Assembly (NCBI GenBank): GCA_005503215.1
Contig: SCNS01000003.1
Span: 217,001 to 281,000, forward strand
Direction: 5' to 3'
Origin: Sphingomonadaceae bacterium 3R27C6
GTDB lineage: Bacteria > Pseudomonadota > Alphaproteobacteria > Sphingomonadales > Sphingomonadaceae
Length of the DNA stretch: 64,000 nucleotides
In this document: positions 24,981 through 34,260 of the stretch, piece after piece
Layout of the letters: the number at the start of each line of letters is the position of its first letter
How positions within the stretch are numbered: the first letter of the stretch is position 1
Program-made: the position numbers and the translations under genes
The notes under the pieces: generated by a model
Database searches by the model: none
Seen by the model: only the letters and a program-made list of their open reading frames with translations
Told to the model about the DNA's origin: nothing

Positions 24981-25735
24981 GCCCGGCTGGCATTGACGGC
25001 ATCGCGCATGGCCGCGCGCAGCATCGCGGCGTCGTTGCCCGGCGTGACCAGATCGAAACCCTGCGCGACGCGCATTGCGGCCGCCGTACCGTTGGAGCAG
25101 AAAATCCCTGCGATCTTGCCTGTTTCGACCGTGCGGCGGCGCACCAGTTCGATCGCATCGGCAACCTCGGGAACGCTGCTTTCGTTTTCCGGGCGATGGC
25201 CGAGCGCCAGCGACAGATCGTTCGGTCCGACGTAAATTCCGTCGAGGCCCGGAACCGCGAGAATTTCCTCGAGATTTTCGAGCCCCTCGCGCGTCTCGAT
25301 CATCCCCAGCACCAGCAGTTCGCGATTGGCGCCGTCGAGGTAATCGGCCCCGCCGTACAACAGACCGCGCGCGGGACCGAAGGACCGGGATCCTACCGGG
25401 GGATAACGGCAGGCCGCAACGAGCTGGGCCGCGTCGTCCGCGGTCGAGATCATAGGGCATATCACGCCATAGGCACCCGCATCGAGGAACCGCATGATTT
25501 CCGACGGCACGAGCGCTGAAGGACGGACCAGCGGTATCGCATCGGTGGTGGAAATCGCCTGAAGCATAGCGATCGCGGTTTCGAATCCGATCATGCCGTG
25601 CTGGCAATCGACCGTTGCCGCATCGAACCCCTGATGCGCGATCGATTCCGCCGCATAGGCCGACCCGATCGAAAGCCAGGCATTGACGATCGGACGTCCT
25701 TCGACCTTGAGCTGGCGCAATCTGTTCGCACGCAT
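24977..25735 (-). CDS. HpcH/HpaI-family class II pyruvate aldolase
   Basis: 252 residues from the ATG at 25735. Motifs: NAWLSIGSAYAAESIAHQGFD, DCQHGMIGFE with the catalytic His/metal region, VRPSALVPSEIMRFLDAGAYG, and GMIETREGLENLEEILAVPGLDGIYVGPNDLSLALG with the metal Glu and Asp. These enzymes cleave 2-keto-4-hydroxy acids to pyruvate plus an aldehyde. It starts 4 bases after the bicupin gene stop and overlaps the hydrolase gene. Confidence 0.9.
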   Translation of the reverse strand: MRANRLRQLKVEGRPIVNAWLSIGSAYAAESIAHQGFDAATVDCQHGMIGFETAIAMLQAISTTDAIPLVRPSALVPSEIMRFLDAGAYGVICPMISTADDAAQLVAACRYPPVGSRSFGPARGLLYGGADYLDGANRELLVLGMIETREGLENLEEILAVPGLDGIYVGPNDLSLALGHRPENESSVPEVADAIELVRRRTVETGKIAGIFCSNGTAAAMRVAQGFDLVTPGNDAAMLRAAMRDAVNASRA

Positions 25736-25739
25736 TGCC

Positions 25740-26870
25740 CTAATTCTCCGGCAGCAAGGAGGCAGGCGCAAGATATCCGTTCGGATCGCGCCCGAGGTTG
25801 GCCGCGAGAGCCTGCTCGACCAGATCGGCATCCCACTCGATGATCGCACGCGCGTCACCGGCGGTCGTCACGCTCATCAGGACCGGCACGTCGCCGACCG
25901 ATCGATACGTCCGCCAGGCATCTGTCGGCACCGAATATGTCGACCAGGGCTCGGCCCTTGCGCAGTTTTCGCTTCCCTCCGGCCCAAGAACGACTTCGAG
26001 AGAGCCTTCGCGCACGATGAGCACCTGTTTCGGAGCGACCCGGAAGGGGCCGACCTGCTGACCGGGCTTGATACGCATATATTCCAGGCTGAACCCATGC
26101 GAGTTGCGGATTTTGGCGTCCGCGTCGCGGTCTTCGGACATCCCCGGACCAATCACCGGCGCGATTTCGCATCCATGGCCGGGCACGACATGGTCGAGGG
26201 TGGCGGCGCCAGACCAGACGAGCTCGTCGATCGCGACCATTCGCGCACGCATCTGTTCGGGGGTATAGGACCGCATCGCCGCGATATCGGCTTCGCTCAG
26301 AGGAACGATCAGGTCTTCATCCGCAGGCTTGGGCGCACCGGCCGCGGTATCCACCATCATATTGTCGCGCGTGAGATAAAGCCCGTGCTCCGCCGCATTG
26401 TCCAATATGCTCGGATGCCAGACGACGCCGCCCGACTCATCCTGCCCCAGCAAGGTGAAGATCCAGCTGTCGTCGGGCCCGGTATTGGTGAAGCCGCGAA
26501 AGATCCAGGTGGGGATCGAAAGCGTATCGCCGGCCCGGCCGACGATTTCGCCGTCCATGCCGTCGGGCCCCCAACGGAACGTCCACTCCCCGCGATAGAT
26601 CATAAAGACCTCCGCGGTGTAGTGCATGTGGAGATTGTTCGTAACGCCGTGCGGCATCGCCGCGACGCCCAGAGCGAAGCCATGCGGCTCGGCGAGGTTG
26701 ACGACCTGCTCAGCCGACTGGGTGACGCCCGGTCCGATGATCGAATAGTTGAGCTTGCGGTCCGATCCGGGCAGTTTGCAGTCGATGAAAGCGAGCTGGC
26801 ACGGCACCAGATCCTCGTACCGGATCAGTCGGCTTTCTGCGCTGACACCATCACTGCTCTTCGCATTCAT
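25740..26870 (-). CDS. Two-domain cupin protein
   Basis: 376 residues. N-terminal cupin: NNLHMHYTAEVFMIYRGEWTFRWG followed by AGDTLSIPTWIFRGFTN, i.e. HxH, Glu and the second motif with no final His but Arg/Phe. C-terminal cupin: SLEYMRIKPGQQVGPFRVAPKQVLIVREGSLEVVLG, where the HxH metal pair is missing. The first domain alone keeps probable metal ligands. Bicupins of this size include homogentisate/gentisate-type dioxygenases and isomerases, but I see no specific match. First gene of the LacI-controlled minus operon, followed by the HpaI-like aldolase. Confidence 0.7.
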   Translation of the reverse strand: MNAKSSDGVSAESRLIRYEDLVPCQLAFIDCKLPGSDRKLNYSIIGPGVTQSAEQVVNLAEPHGFALGVAAMPHGVTNNLHMHYTAEVFMIYRGEWTFRWGPDGMDGEIVGRAGDTLSIPTWIFRGFTNTGPDDSWIFTLLGQDESGGVVWHPSILDNAAEHGLYLTRDNMMVDTAAGAPKPADEDLIVPLSEADIAAMRSYTPEQMRARMVAIDELVWSGAATLDHVVPGHGCEIAPVIGPGMSEDRDADAKIRNSHGFSLEYMRIKPGQQVGPFRVAPKQVLIVREGSLEVVLGPEGSENCARAEPWSTYSVPTDAWRTYRSVGDVPVLMSVTTAGDARAIIEWDADLVEQALAANLGRDPNGYLAPASLLPEN

Positions 26871-26933
26871 GATTAAACCTCATCCCCGCTGCTGACCACC
26901 GCGCTGATCGCGGTTACAGTTTCGTATTAGCAC

Positions 26934-26947
26934 TGCATTCGAATGCA
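26934..26947. promoter_or_regulatory. LacI-type operator, site 1 (between cupin operon and lacI gene)
   Basis: TGCATTCGAATGCA, a perfect 14-base palindrome with the central CG typical of LacI-family operators. It lies 64 bases before the cupin start on one side and 107 before the regulator ATG on the other, so it can control both. Confidence 0.8.
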
Positions 26948-27053
26948 CACAATAGCGGCTTCGTGGCAATTGATGTTTTGCTTCGCAGTGAGAGGAAGAT
27001 AAGAAGCGGGCGCCGGCTTTGCCGGACGGCAACAGAATGGCGGACACCCGATT

Positions 27054-28094
27054 ATGGCGCGAAGATCGACACAGGCGGCGAGCGAAGGAACGGACAAGGC
27101 GAAGCCCGTCACATCTTACGATGTTGCACGGGAAGCCGGCGTCTCGCAGTCGGCGGTGTCGCGATACTTCACGCCGGGAGCCAGTGTTTCGGCGCGGACC
27201 CGCGCCAAGATACTGAAGGCGGTCAACAAGCTCGGCTACCAGCCCAATGCCATCGCCCGGAGCCTGATCACGCGCCGGTCGAGTCTCGTCGCAGTGGTCG
27301 TCGCGAACCTTGGTTTCAATCCGGAATTCACGTCGATTCTGGGGCAGTCGCTCAGCGCCCGCGGACTCAACACCCTGCTCTTCACACTCGATCACGAAAG
27401 CGACGCAGATCATGTAATCGACCAGCTGTGGCAGTATCGCGTCGCCGGCGTCGTCGCGGCTGTCACGCTGCCTCCGCGGCACGTCGACATGCTGTCGCAG
27501 CGCGAAATTCCCCTGGTTTTCGTCAATCGCGCCTATGAGGAGGTGCCGGTAAACAGTGTTTCCTGCGACCAGTCCGAAGGGGAGCGCTGGCTGGTCGACG
27601 AGCTTTGCGCCGCGGGGCATCGCCGGATCGCCATCGTATCCGGTCCGGAGGATTCGCCGGTCAGTCGGCAGCGGGTGTCGAGCGCCGCGGAGCGGCTGGC
27701 AAACGCCGGCGTCAAACCCGTCGAAATCGTCGTTGCCGACTTCACCTATCAGGGCGGCCGCGAGGCGATGCGCAAACTCGCGGCGGGCCCGGCGCGGCCC
27801 GATGCCATTATCTGCGCCAACGACATGCTCGCGATCGGCTGCATGGACGAGGCCCGTCATGCGTTGGGCCTGCGGATACCCGAAGACATTTCGATTGTGG
27901 GCTTCGACGGCTCGGCGCCCGGACAATGGGCAAGCTATGATCTCGTCACGATTCGCCAGCCTACAAATCTGATGGTCGACGCGGCGATCGATATGCTGAT
28001 GGCGCGCATCGACGACCCCCAGCTGATCACCGAGAAACGAGTCTTTTCCGGCGAACTGGTCCGCGGCGCCTCCGCAAGGCTCGCCGACACTTGA
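27054..28094 (+). CDS. LacI-family transcriptional regulator
   Basis: 346 residues. N-terminal LacI headpiece at about residues 18-70: VTSYDVAREAGVSQSAVSRYFTPGASVSARTRAKI and the hinge helix LGYQPNAIARSLITRRS. The sugar-binding-protein-like core follows (VAVVVANLGF to the end) with IVSGPEDSPVSRQRVSS and DAIICANDMLAIGCMDEARHALGLRIPEDISIVGFD. Four copies or near-copies of a CG-centred palindrome flank the transcription units around it, so it is probably the local repressor of this block. It is divergent from the cupin operon and lies 51 bases before the SnoaL-type gene. Confidence 0.93.
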   Translation: MARRSTQAASEGTDKAKPVTSYDVAREAGVSQSAVSRYFTPGASVSARTRAKILKAVNKLGYQPNAIARSLITRRSSLVAVVVANLGFNPEFTSILGQSLSARGLNTLLFTLDHESDADHVIDQLWQYRVAGVVAAVTLPPRHVDMLSQREIPLVFVNRAYEEVPVNSVSCDQSEGERWLVDELCAAGHRRIAIVSGPEDSPVSRQRVSSAAERLANAGVKPVEIVVADFTYQGGREAMRKLAAGPARPDAIICANDMLAIGCMDEARHALGLRIPEDISIVGFDGSAPGQWASYDLVTIRQPTNLMVDAAIDMLMARIDDPQLITEKRVFSGELVRGASARLADT

Positions 28095-28114
28095 ATTGCA
28101 GCGGGAAGAAGTTT

Positions 28115-28128
28115 AGCATTCGAATGCA
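28115..28128. promoter_or_regulatory. LacI-type operator, site 2 (before the SnoaL-like gene)
   Basis: AGCATTCGAATGCA, one mismatch from site 1, with the 12-base core GCATTCGAATGC intact. It sits only 15 bases before the start codon of the gene at 28143, overlapping the expected promoter/leader. Confidence 0.78.
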
Positions 28129-28142
28129 ACAATTGAGGATGC

Positions 28143-29192
28143 ATGATGCCAGACTTTGATCCCCTCGCCGACCTGAAGCAGGCTGCCTACGCGCCGTTTC
28201 GCGACCCCCGCGACTATATCCTGTCTTGGACCGATCAAATCTGGATCGACAAGGGACTCGGCCGCCTCGGCGAACATTATGCCGACGATATCAAGGTCCA
28301 TACCGCTTATGGCGAGACCTATGACTTCGAGCATGTGATCCTGAATAGCGTCCAGAAGATGAGCGCCTTTCCGAACGGCGGCGGCGGATCAGGAGAAGAC
28401 GTCGTATGGGAACAGCGCGGACCGATGGGCTTTATCAGTTCGCATCGTGTCCTCAAGACCGGGACCAATCTCGGATATTGGACCTACGGCCCGCCAACCG
28501 GGAAAAACTGGGTGTCGCGCACGATCGCGCATTGCCTGGTTCAGGACGGCAAGGTGGTCGAGGAATGGTTGGTGCGCGATGAATATGCGGTACTGCAATC
28601 GCTCGGCATCGATCCGGAAGCCGTCGCCGCCGACCTTGCGAAGGCCTCTCCGGTAACGGGCGAGATCGTGGCGATCGCAGACGACGCCGGCCCGTTTGCA
28701 GGGGCCTACCCCAATCCCGCGCGCGAGGGCGTGTCGGGGGTTCGGCCCCAGCGCTTCGACGCCGAATGCCAGACGATCCTCGACATGTACGAGACGGTGT
28801 GGAATCGGCGCCGGTTCGACCGCGTCGTCGATTATTGCGATCCGAAGGTCGTTTGCCACACAGTGCGCCTGCATCGCGCGCAGGCGATCGACCCCTATCA
28901 GCAACAGATCATCGACCTCCTCGCCGTCTTTCCCGACGGAAAGATCGAGGTGCGCGACCTCGTTGTCTGCCAGTCAAGCGAACTCGGCCAGCGCATCGCC
29001 GCGATCTGGGTACTTCATGGCACTTATTCGGGCGTACCGCTCTATGGACCGCCGACGCGCAGTCCGGTCAAGATTCTCGGCGCAACGCACTTCGAAATGA
29101 GGGACGGCAAGATTTTGCGCGAATGGCGATTGTTCGACGAGATTGCCGTGCTTGCGCAGATCATCGGCGCCCGCACCAATGCCGCGAAGTAG
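28143..29192 (+). CDS. Tandem SnoaL/NTF2-like domain protein
   Basis: 349 residues. Two related alpha+beta cone domains, about residues 20-150 and 200-340; each ends with the same pattern, DGKVVEEWLVRDEYAVLQSLG and DGKILREWRLFDEIAVLAQII. This is typical of SnoaL-like cyclases, hydratases and isomerases of the NTF2 superfamily. Either ATG of ATGATG may be used; the GAGGA ribosome site fits the second (28146) slightly better. A LacI-type operator lies just before it. Function unknown; it is paired with the cupin, aldolase and kinase genes by shared regulation. Confidence 0.75.
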   Translation: MMPDFDPLADLKQAAYAPFRDPRDYILSWTDQIWIDKGLGRLGEHYADDIKVHTAYGETYDFEHVILNSVQKMSAFPNGGGGSGEDVVWEQRGPMGFISSHRVLKTGTNLGYWTYGPPTGKNWVSRTIAHCLVQDGKVVEEWLVRDEYAVLQSLGIDPEAVAADLAKASPVTGEIVAIADDAGPFAGAYPNPAREGVSGVRPQRFDAECQTILDMYETVWNRRRFDRVVDYCDPKVVCHTVRLHRAQAIDPYQQQIIDLLAVFPDGKIEVRDLVVCQSSELGQRIAAIWVLHGTYSGVPLYGPPTRSPVKILGATHFEMRDGKILREWRLFDEIAVLAQIIGARTNAAK

Positions 29193-29220
29193 GCGGCAAC
29201 TGACTGACAAAAAGCTGCGC

Positions 29221-29286
29221 GGGGGCTTCGGCCCCCACCGCCATTTCCCGGACAAAAAAGGGGGGCGAAAGCCCCCCTTTCCTTTT
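29221..29286. terminator. Two hairpins forming a bidirectional terminator
   Basis: GGGGGC-TTCG-GCCCCC at 29221-29236, then AAAAAA, then GGGGGGC-GAAA-GCCCCCC (29260-29277) and a T-rich tail. The A-run on the left and T-run on the right make the second hairpin usable by both the SnoaL-like gene (+) and the TonB receptor gene (-), whose stops converge here. Confidence 0.85.
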
Positions 29287-29303
29287 GAGTCCTTCCGCCC
29301 AGC

Positions 29304-31751
29304 CTAGAAGCGGATCTTCACGCGCGCGCCGTAGTTGCGCGGCAAGCCCCAGTTCGCCTGCTGCAGCCCGTCGCCGCCGGTCTGCGTCCGCTGATTGAGC
29401 ATCTCGTTCTCGAGATTTTCGCCATAGATTTCGAGCGTCCACCGTTCGTCGGCCGACTGGAACGAAAGCCTGACGTCGGTCTGCGTGAAGCTCGGCTGAA
29501 AGCCCGACCGATCGTAGGGCAGGCCGCCGTGCGCGAAATAGGAGTCGCTATAGCGGAACTGCACTTGCGGTGTCAGCGTGCCGACCCCGATGTCGAAATC
29601 ATATCCCGTGGCGATCGAGAAGGTGAATTCGGGCGTATAGGGCGGGCGCTGGCCTCGCAGTTCGATGAAGCGGCTGGCCGGAACCGCACCGTTGATGACC
29701 TGGAAGCCGCCGGGCAGATTGATCCCGAAGCGCCCGTATTTTGCATCGAGATAGGAAGCGCCGATCGAAATCTTCCAGGAGTCCACCGGCAGCAACGCCA
29801 GCGAGACCTCCGCCCCGCGCGCCTTCAATACGCCGCCGTTCGAGGACAGCGTGATGAACGAGCCCGCATTGGCCGGATTGGGAATCTGGAACGTCGTAGC
29901 CAGTTCCGAATAACGCACGTCATAGAGCGAGACGTTGAGTTCGGCCCTGCGATCCCAGAAACGCGATTTCAGGCCAAACTCGTATGAGCGCGACTTTTGC
30001 GGCTGGGTCACGGTGCCGTTCTGGTTCATCACCCCCGACAGGAAGCCGGTCGAGGCAGTGCCATAGAGCATGACGTCAGGATTGATGTCGAACTCCGCAC
30101 CGGCACGCCAGGTGACGTTTTCGAAGGTCGCCGTGACATCGCTCTTCGCCGTCGCCGTCGCCGGGTTATAGGGAAAGATGACCCGCGGATCCGTGGGCGC
30201 GACGCTCGGCGTGAGGCTACCGAAATAGGCGGCGTTGCCATTGATCGCATGCTTGCGCTCATTGTTGTAGCGAATGCCGCCGATAACCCGCAGCGCGTCG
30301 GTGATCGAGAATTTCGCTTCGCCGAAGATGCCGAGGTAGCGGCTGTTGATGAACTGGGTGTTGTTCGATGCCGAATTGATCGAATTGGCCAACGACACGA
30401 TCGGCGTTCCGGTGAGCACCGGCAGAACCACACCATTGGTCGATGTCGCTGTCGGACGCGCAGCGAGATTGTCGACCGTGTGGCGCAGCGACGAGTAAGA
30501 AAACAGCAGCTTGTCGTAAGACGCATAGCCGCCTGCAGTAAGCTCGAGCGGGCCGTCCCACTGCGAAATCAGCTGGATTTCCTGCGTGTAGGATTTGTTG
30601 TTTTCTTCCACCCATTCGCGCCCGTGCGCGTTCGAGCTGTAGTCGGAATCGTTGCCGAGCAGCGACTTGTAGTCCGTGAAGGCGCTTATCGACTTCAGAG
30701 CGACGGCGCCGAAATCGAAATTGCTTTCCAGCGTGACGTTCGCTTCGCGCAGACGATCGTCGTGGACATAGTCGCGAATGACGGTCCGCTTGTCCTTGTT
30801 CGAAAGGCCCGGCCGGCCGTCGATCATATCGAATGCAGGCGTTCCGCCCGAACCGCGACGCGGGTTCTGGCAATCAAAGACCGGTCCGAACGGATCGGTG
30901 AGCCCGTTGGTCGCAACCGTGCGGCAGGCACCGTTGATGGCGAACATGCCCGCCGGATTGCCATCTTCGGCGATGCGGGTGAAGCGAAGCGTGAAGTCGA
31001 CATTGTCGCTCGCCTTCCAGAGCGCCGAGGCGCGGAAGGAGAAGGTGTCCGCGACACCGAGGTTCGGCCCGATCAAATTTTTGACCCAGCCATCGCTGTT
31101 GTCGGTCAGCAGTGCGAAGCGAGCAGCGAAATTGTCGCTGATGCCCGCGTTGACCACCAACTCGTTACGCAGATCATTGAAGCGGCTGTAGCGCGTGTCG
31201 ATGCTGCCGCTAAGGCCGGGCTCGGAGGTGTCGGGCGCGTTCGTGTAGATATTGATCGCGCCGCCGAGCGTGTTGCGGCCATAGAGCGTGCCCTGCGGTC
31301 CGCGCAGGACTTCAAGGCGCTGCACGTCGAAGAAGGCGCGCGATTGCTGAGACGAACGCGGCTTGAAGACGCCGTCGACGAAGAAGCCGACAATCGAGGT
31401 GTTGTCCGCGAACGTGCTGTTCGAGTTCGCGCCGCGAAGCGCGATCTTCGAATCATTGCCGCCCTTCGCGAAAACCATGCCTGGCGAAAGCTGCTCGAGG
31501 CGGGAGACGTCGTTGATGCCGTTCTTGGCAAGATCATCGCCGGAAAGGGCCTGAACCGTTGCACTGACGTCTTGCAGGTTCTGCGAACGCTTCTGTGCAG
31601 TGACGACGATTTCACTCAGGCCACCCTCTTCTGCGGTATCCGCGGCGGGTGAGGGTGCGGCCTCCTGCGCGGCAGCGGGCGCTGCCGAGAGCAGGGCCGC
31701 GATGGTGAGGCTTCCGGCAGTCCAGAAACGCATCCGATTTGTGCAGTGCAT
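29304..31751 (-). CDS. TonB-dependent outer-membrane receptor
   Basis: 815 residues, complete. Signal peptide through AAPAAAQ, TonB box SEIVVTAQKRSQ, plug motifs VQRLEVLRGPQGTLYGRNTLGGAINI, and a barrel ending GARVKIRF. Receptor of the type abundant in sphingomonad catabolic islands. Its promoter region holds a degenerate copy of the LacI palindrome (31801-31814). It is divergent from the MFS transporter, so outer- and inner-membrane uptake of the same compound is probably induced together. Confidence 0.95.
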   Translation of the reverse strand: MHCTNRMRFWTAGSLTIAALLSAAPAAAQEAAPSPAADTAEEGGLSEIVVTAQKRSQNLQDVSATVQALSGDDLAKNGINDVSRLEQLSPGMVFAKGGNDSKIALRGANSNSTFADNTSIVGFFVDGVFKPRSSQQSRAFFDVQRLEVLRGPQGTLYGRNTLGGAINIYTNAPDTSEPGLSGSIDTRYSRFNDLRNELVVNAGISDNFAARFALLTDNSDGWVKNLIGPNLGVADTFSFRASALWKASDNVDFTLRFTRIAEDGNPAGMFAINGACRTVATNGLTDPFGPVFDCQNPRRGSGGTPAFDMIDGRPGLSNKDKRTVIRDYVHDDRLREANVTLESNFDFGAVALKSISAFTDYKSLLGNDSDYSSNAHGREWVEENNKSYTQEIQLISQWDGPLELTAGGYASYDKLLFSYSSLRHTVDNLAARPTATSTNGVVLPVLTGTPIVSLANSINSASNNTQFINSRYLGIFGEAKFSITDALRVIGGIRYNNERKHAINGNAAYFGSLTPSVAPTDPRVIFPYNPATATAKSDVTATFENVTWRAGAEFDINPDVMLYGTASTGFLSGVMNQNGTVTQPQKSRSYEFGLKSRFWDRRAELNVSLYDVRYSELATTFQIPNPANAGSFITLSSNGGVLKARGAEVSLALLPVDSWKISIGASYLDAKYGRFGINLPGGFQVINGAVPASRFIELRGQRPPYTPEFTFSIATGYDFDIGVGTLTPQVQFRYSDSYFAHGGLPYDRSGFQPSFTQTDVRLSFQSADERWTLEIYGENLENEMLNQRTQTGGDGLQQANWGLPRNYGARVKIRF

Positions 31752-31800
31752 GATTCCCCCTAGGTCTCAAAGGGACTCGAAGCGGCCCCGGTGTTGATTT

Positions 31801-31814
31801 GTACTTCGAATGCA
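31801..31814. promoter_or_regulatory. LacI-type operator, site 3 (TonB receptor side)
   Basis: GTACTTCGAATGCA: the right half TTCGAATGCA matches site 1 exactly, the left end is degenerate. It is 50 bases upstream of the receptor ATG, in an AT-rich stretch. Confidence 0.55.
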
Positions 31815-31931
31815 AAAATCAAACAAGATGTTTTCGACGTAGACACCGATAGCGTATCAATCTTACCTATATCCCTCCAATTTCCGTTGATTTATTGCGA
31901 CATATTCGCAATATCTCTGTCACAAACCAAT

Positions 31932-31945
31932 TGCATTCGAACGCA
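31932..31945. promoter_or_regulatory. LacI-type operator, site 4 (MFS transporter side)
   Basis: TGCATTCGAACGCA differs from site 1 by one base. It lies 30 bases before the MFS start codon and 118 bases from site 3, a spacing that would allow looping between the two divergent promoters. Confidence 0.75.
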
Positions 31946-31975
31946 AATGATCGCAAAGTCTCCGACGGGAGGAAG

Positions 31976-33250
31976 ATGATGACAGAAACCAACAACAGGC
32001 CCTTTCCGCGCGCCGAAGACATGTCGCTGACGCGCCGGCTCATCGCCCTCGGCTTTCTCGCCGTCGCTTATATTTTCTATGCCTGGGCATGGAATACGGT
32101 CGATGTCCTTCGCCCCTATATTGCGAACGACCTGAAACTCAGCCTGACCGAGGCCGGATCGCTCTACAGCGTACAGGCGCTTGGAGCGTTGGTCGGCGCG
32201 GTGATCAACGGGCAGCTCGCCGACCGCTTTGGCCGTCGTAACGCGCTGATGGTGGTCATGGTCGGCTATGGCACGGTCCTCGCGCTTGGAACCATTGTCA
32301 CCAGCTATCCGCAGATTCTGACCCAGCGCTTCGTGCTCGGCTATTTTACTGGATCAATGTATCCGATTACTGTCGGAATCTATGCCGGGCTTTTCAGTTC
32401 CGAAGTTCGCGGCCGCGTCGCCTCGGTCATCATGGGCTCCTCCTATCTGGCTGTCTCACTTCTGGGCGCGGCCTCAACCTTCATATTCGAGCGTTCGCTC
32501 GACTGGCACCTGCTGCTATGGGCTGGCGCAGTTCCCGTCGCGCTGGCATTTCTGGCTCCCCTCGCCGTTCCGAACGATCGAAGGATGATCCCGTTCGGCG
32601 GTGCCGTCACCAGCGCGACCGCGAAAGGCAAGCTGCCGATCAGCGAGCTCTTCTCGCCGCAGTTCCGTCGCCAGACGATCATGCTGACCATGGTCTCGGG
32701 CTTCAATTTCTTCGCTTATCAGGCCTTCAGTGGCTGGGCGACAACCTATCTCAAGACCGTCCGCATGTTCAGCGACGCTGCGATCGGCGTATCGGTCAGC
32801 TGGATGTTCGCAGGCAGCGTCATCGGCGGATTCTTCTGGGGCTGGGTCGGCGACCGGTTCGGGCGCCGCGCCGCCGCGGTTGGCTTCTTCCTCGCGGCAG
32901 CGCTCATCCTCGTCTATCTCTACGCGCCGATCAGTCCCGACGTCCTCAATATCGTCGCCTTCGGTTATGGCGCGTGCCTCGCTTGCAGCGTCGTATGGGG
33001 ACCCTGGCTCTCCGAACTCTATCCCCCTCACCTGAAATCGACCGCCGCATCGATCTTTAACTGGGGACGCATTTTCAGCTTCTTCGCACCGCTTCTGACC
33101 GGTCAGATCGCGGAGCATTTCGGGCTCGCGGCCACGATGACCATCGCCAGCTTGGTCTTCTCGATCGCAGCGATCATCTGGCTCAGCCTCCCCGAAACCC
33201 TGAAGCGGAAGACAGAACCGGTCCCGGTCGCTCCCGTTCCGGCTGCCTGA
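31976..33250 (+). CDS. MFS transporter, aromatic acid/sugar acid:H+ symporter type
   Basis: 424 residues from ATGATG at 31976/31979 with GGGAGGA upstream. Twelve hydrophobic segments. The loop 2-3 signature GQLADRFGRRNALMVVM and the matching half GDRFGRRAAAVGF in loop 8-9 are both intact. A conserved Asp appears in TM1 (NTVDVLRPYI), as in AaeH/PcaK-type acid symporters. It imports an organic anion across the inner membrane. A near-perfect LacI-type operator is in its promoter region, so it belongs to the cupin/kinase regulon. The asparaginase gene follows 5 bases later. Confidence 0.9.
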   Translation: MMTETNNRPFPRAEDMSLTRRLIALGFLAVAYIFYAWAWNTVDVLRPYIANDLKLSLTEAGSLYSVQALGALVGAVINGQLADRFGRRNALMVVMVGYGTVLALGTIVTSYPQILTQRFVLGYFTGSMYPITVGIYAGLFSSEVRGRVASVIMGSSYLAVSLLGAASTFIFERSLDWHLLLWAGAVPVALAFLAPLAVPNDRRMIPFGGAVTSATAKGKLPISELFSPQFRRQTIMLTMVSGFNFFAYQAFSGWATTYLKTVRMFSDAAIGVSVSWMFAGSVIGGFFWGWVGDRFGRRAAAVGFFLAAALILVYLYAPISPDVLNIVAFGYGACLACSVVWGPWLSELYPPHLKSTAASIFNWGRIFSFFAPLLTGQIAEHFGLAATMTIASLVFSIAAIIWLSLPETLKRKTEPVPVAPVPAA

Positions 33251-33255
33251 GCATC

Positions 33256-34248
33256 ATGGGCGATGTCGCCAGCATGACGCGAACGGTCGGCATATTCTCC
33301 ACGGGCGGGACCATTGCGATGACCGCGCAGCCAGGCGAACAGGGCGTCGCACCGGAAGCGGGTTTCGATCTGTTATCGCCTATGCGTGCGGCGCACCCCG
33401 ATCTGGGGCTGGAGCATATAGAGCTCTTCGCCAAGCCGAGCGCGAGCGTCTCGCTAGCCGATGTCCAGCAGATTGCCGACCAGATAGAGGCGGGGCTGCA
33501 GGCGGGCTTTTGCGGCGCGGTGGTGACGCACGGAACCGATACGCTGGAAGAAACGGCTTTCGCGCTATCGCTGCTGATGCCCACATCAAAACCCGTCGTC
33601 GTGACGGGGGCGATGCGAAGTCCGGAAGCGGCCGGTGCCGATGGCCCCGCAAACCTCGCGTCGGCGATTTTCGTCGCCGCAAACCGCGAAGCGGAAGGCC
33701 TTGGTCCCGCCGTGATGTTCGGCGACGAAATTCACGCGCCACACCTGGTGAGAAAGATCCATAGCAGCCGACCCCATGCCTTTACGTCGGACCCGTTCGG
33801 CCCGATGGGCCACATCGTCGAAGGGCGGCTCGACCTGCAGATGCGCCCGACACTCGTCCGCAAGCCGTTGCGCGTTGGCGGGCCAGTCCCGCCAGTTCCG
33901 ATCATCCAGGCCGGTCTGGATCTTGAACCCGAGACGGTCGCAGCCTTCTTTGGCGCCGAAATCGGCGCACTCGTCATCGCGGGGGTCGGCGGCGGCCACG
34001 TCTCGTCGCGGGCCGTCGACGCGATTTCGGACCTCGCGCAGGCAATTCCGGTGATCATCACCAGCCGCGTCGGAATGGGGCATACCCTGTCGCGCAGCTA
34101 CGCCTATGGCGGAAGCGAAATCGATCTGGCGCGGCGCGGCGTGATCAACGGGGGCCGCTGGCGGCCGGCGCAAGCGCGCATCATCGTCCAGCTTCTGTTG
34201 TCGGCCGGCAAATCGCGGCAGGACATCGCAGACTGGCTATCGCACTAG
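33256..34248 (+). CDS. L-asparaginase family amidohydrolase
   Basis: 330 residues. Both catalytic Thr motifs are present: STGGTIAM (Thr at 16) and VVTHGTDTLEETA with the Thr-Asp pair; VTGAMRSP and GVGGGHV follow as in type I/II asparaginases. An alternative ATG 18 bases downstream (MTRTVGIFSTGG) would match the usual N-terminus better. No signal peptide, so cytoplasmic. It follows the transporter by 5 bases and is probably in the same transcript; whether it acts on asparagine or on an amide of the imported compound is open. Confidence 0.88.
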   Translation: MGDVASMTRTVGIFSTGGTIAMTAQPGEQGVAPEAGFDLLSPMRAAHPDLGLEHIELFAKPSASVSLADVQQIADQIEAGLQAGFCGAVVTHGTDTLEETAFALSLLMPTSKPVVVTGAMRSPEAAGADGPANLASAIFVAANREAEGLGPAVMFGDEIHAPHLVRKIHSSRPHAFTSDPFGPMGHIVEGRLDLQMRPTLVRKPLRVGGPVPPVPIIQAGLDLEPETVAAFFGAEIGALVIAGVGGGHVSSRAVDAISDLAQAIPVIITSRVGMGHTLSRSYAYGGSEIDLARRGVINGGRWRPAQARIIVQLLLSAGKSRQDIADWLSH

Positions 34249-34260
34249 GCGCGCACTCTT

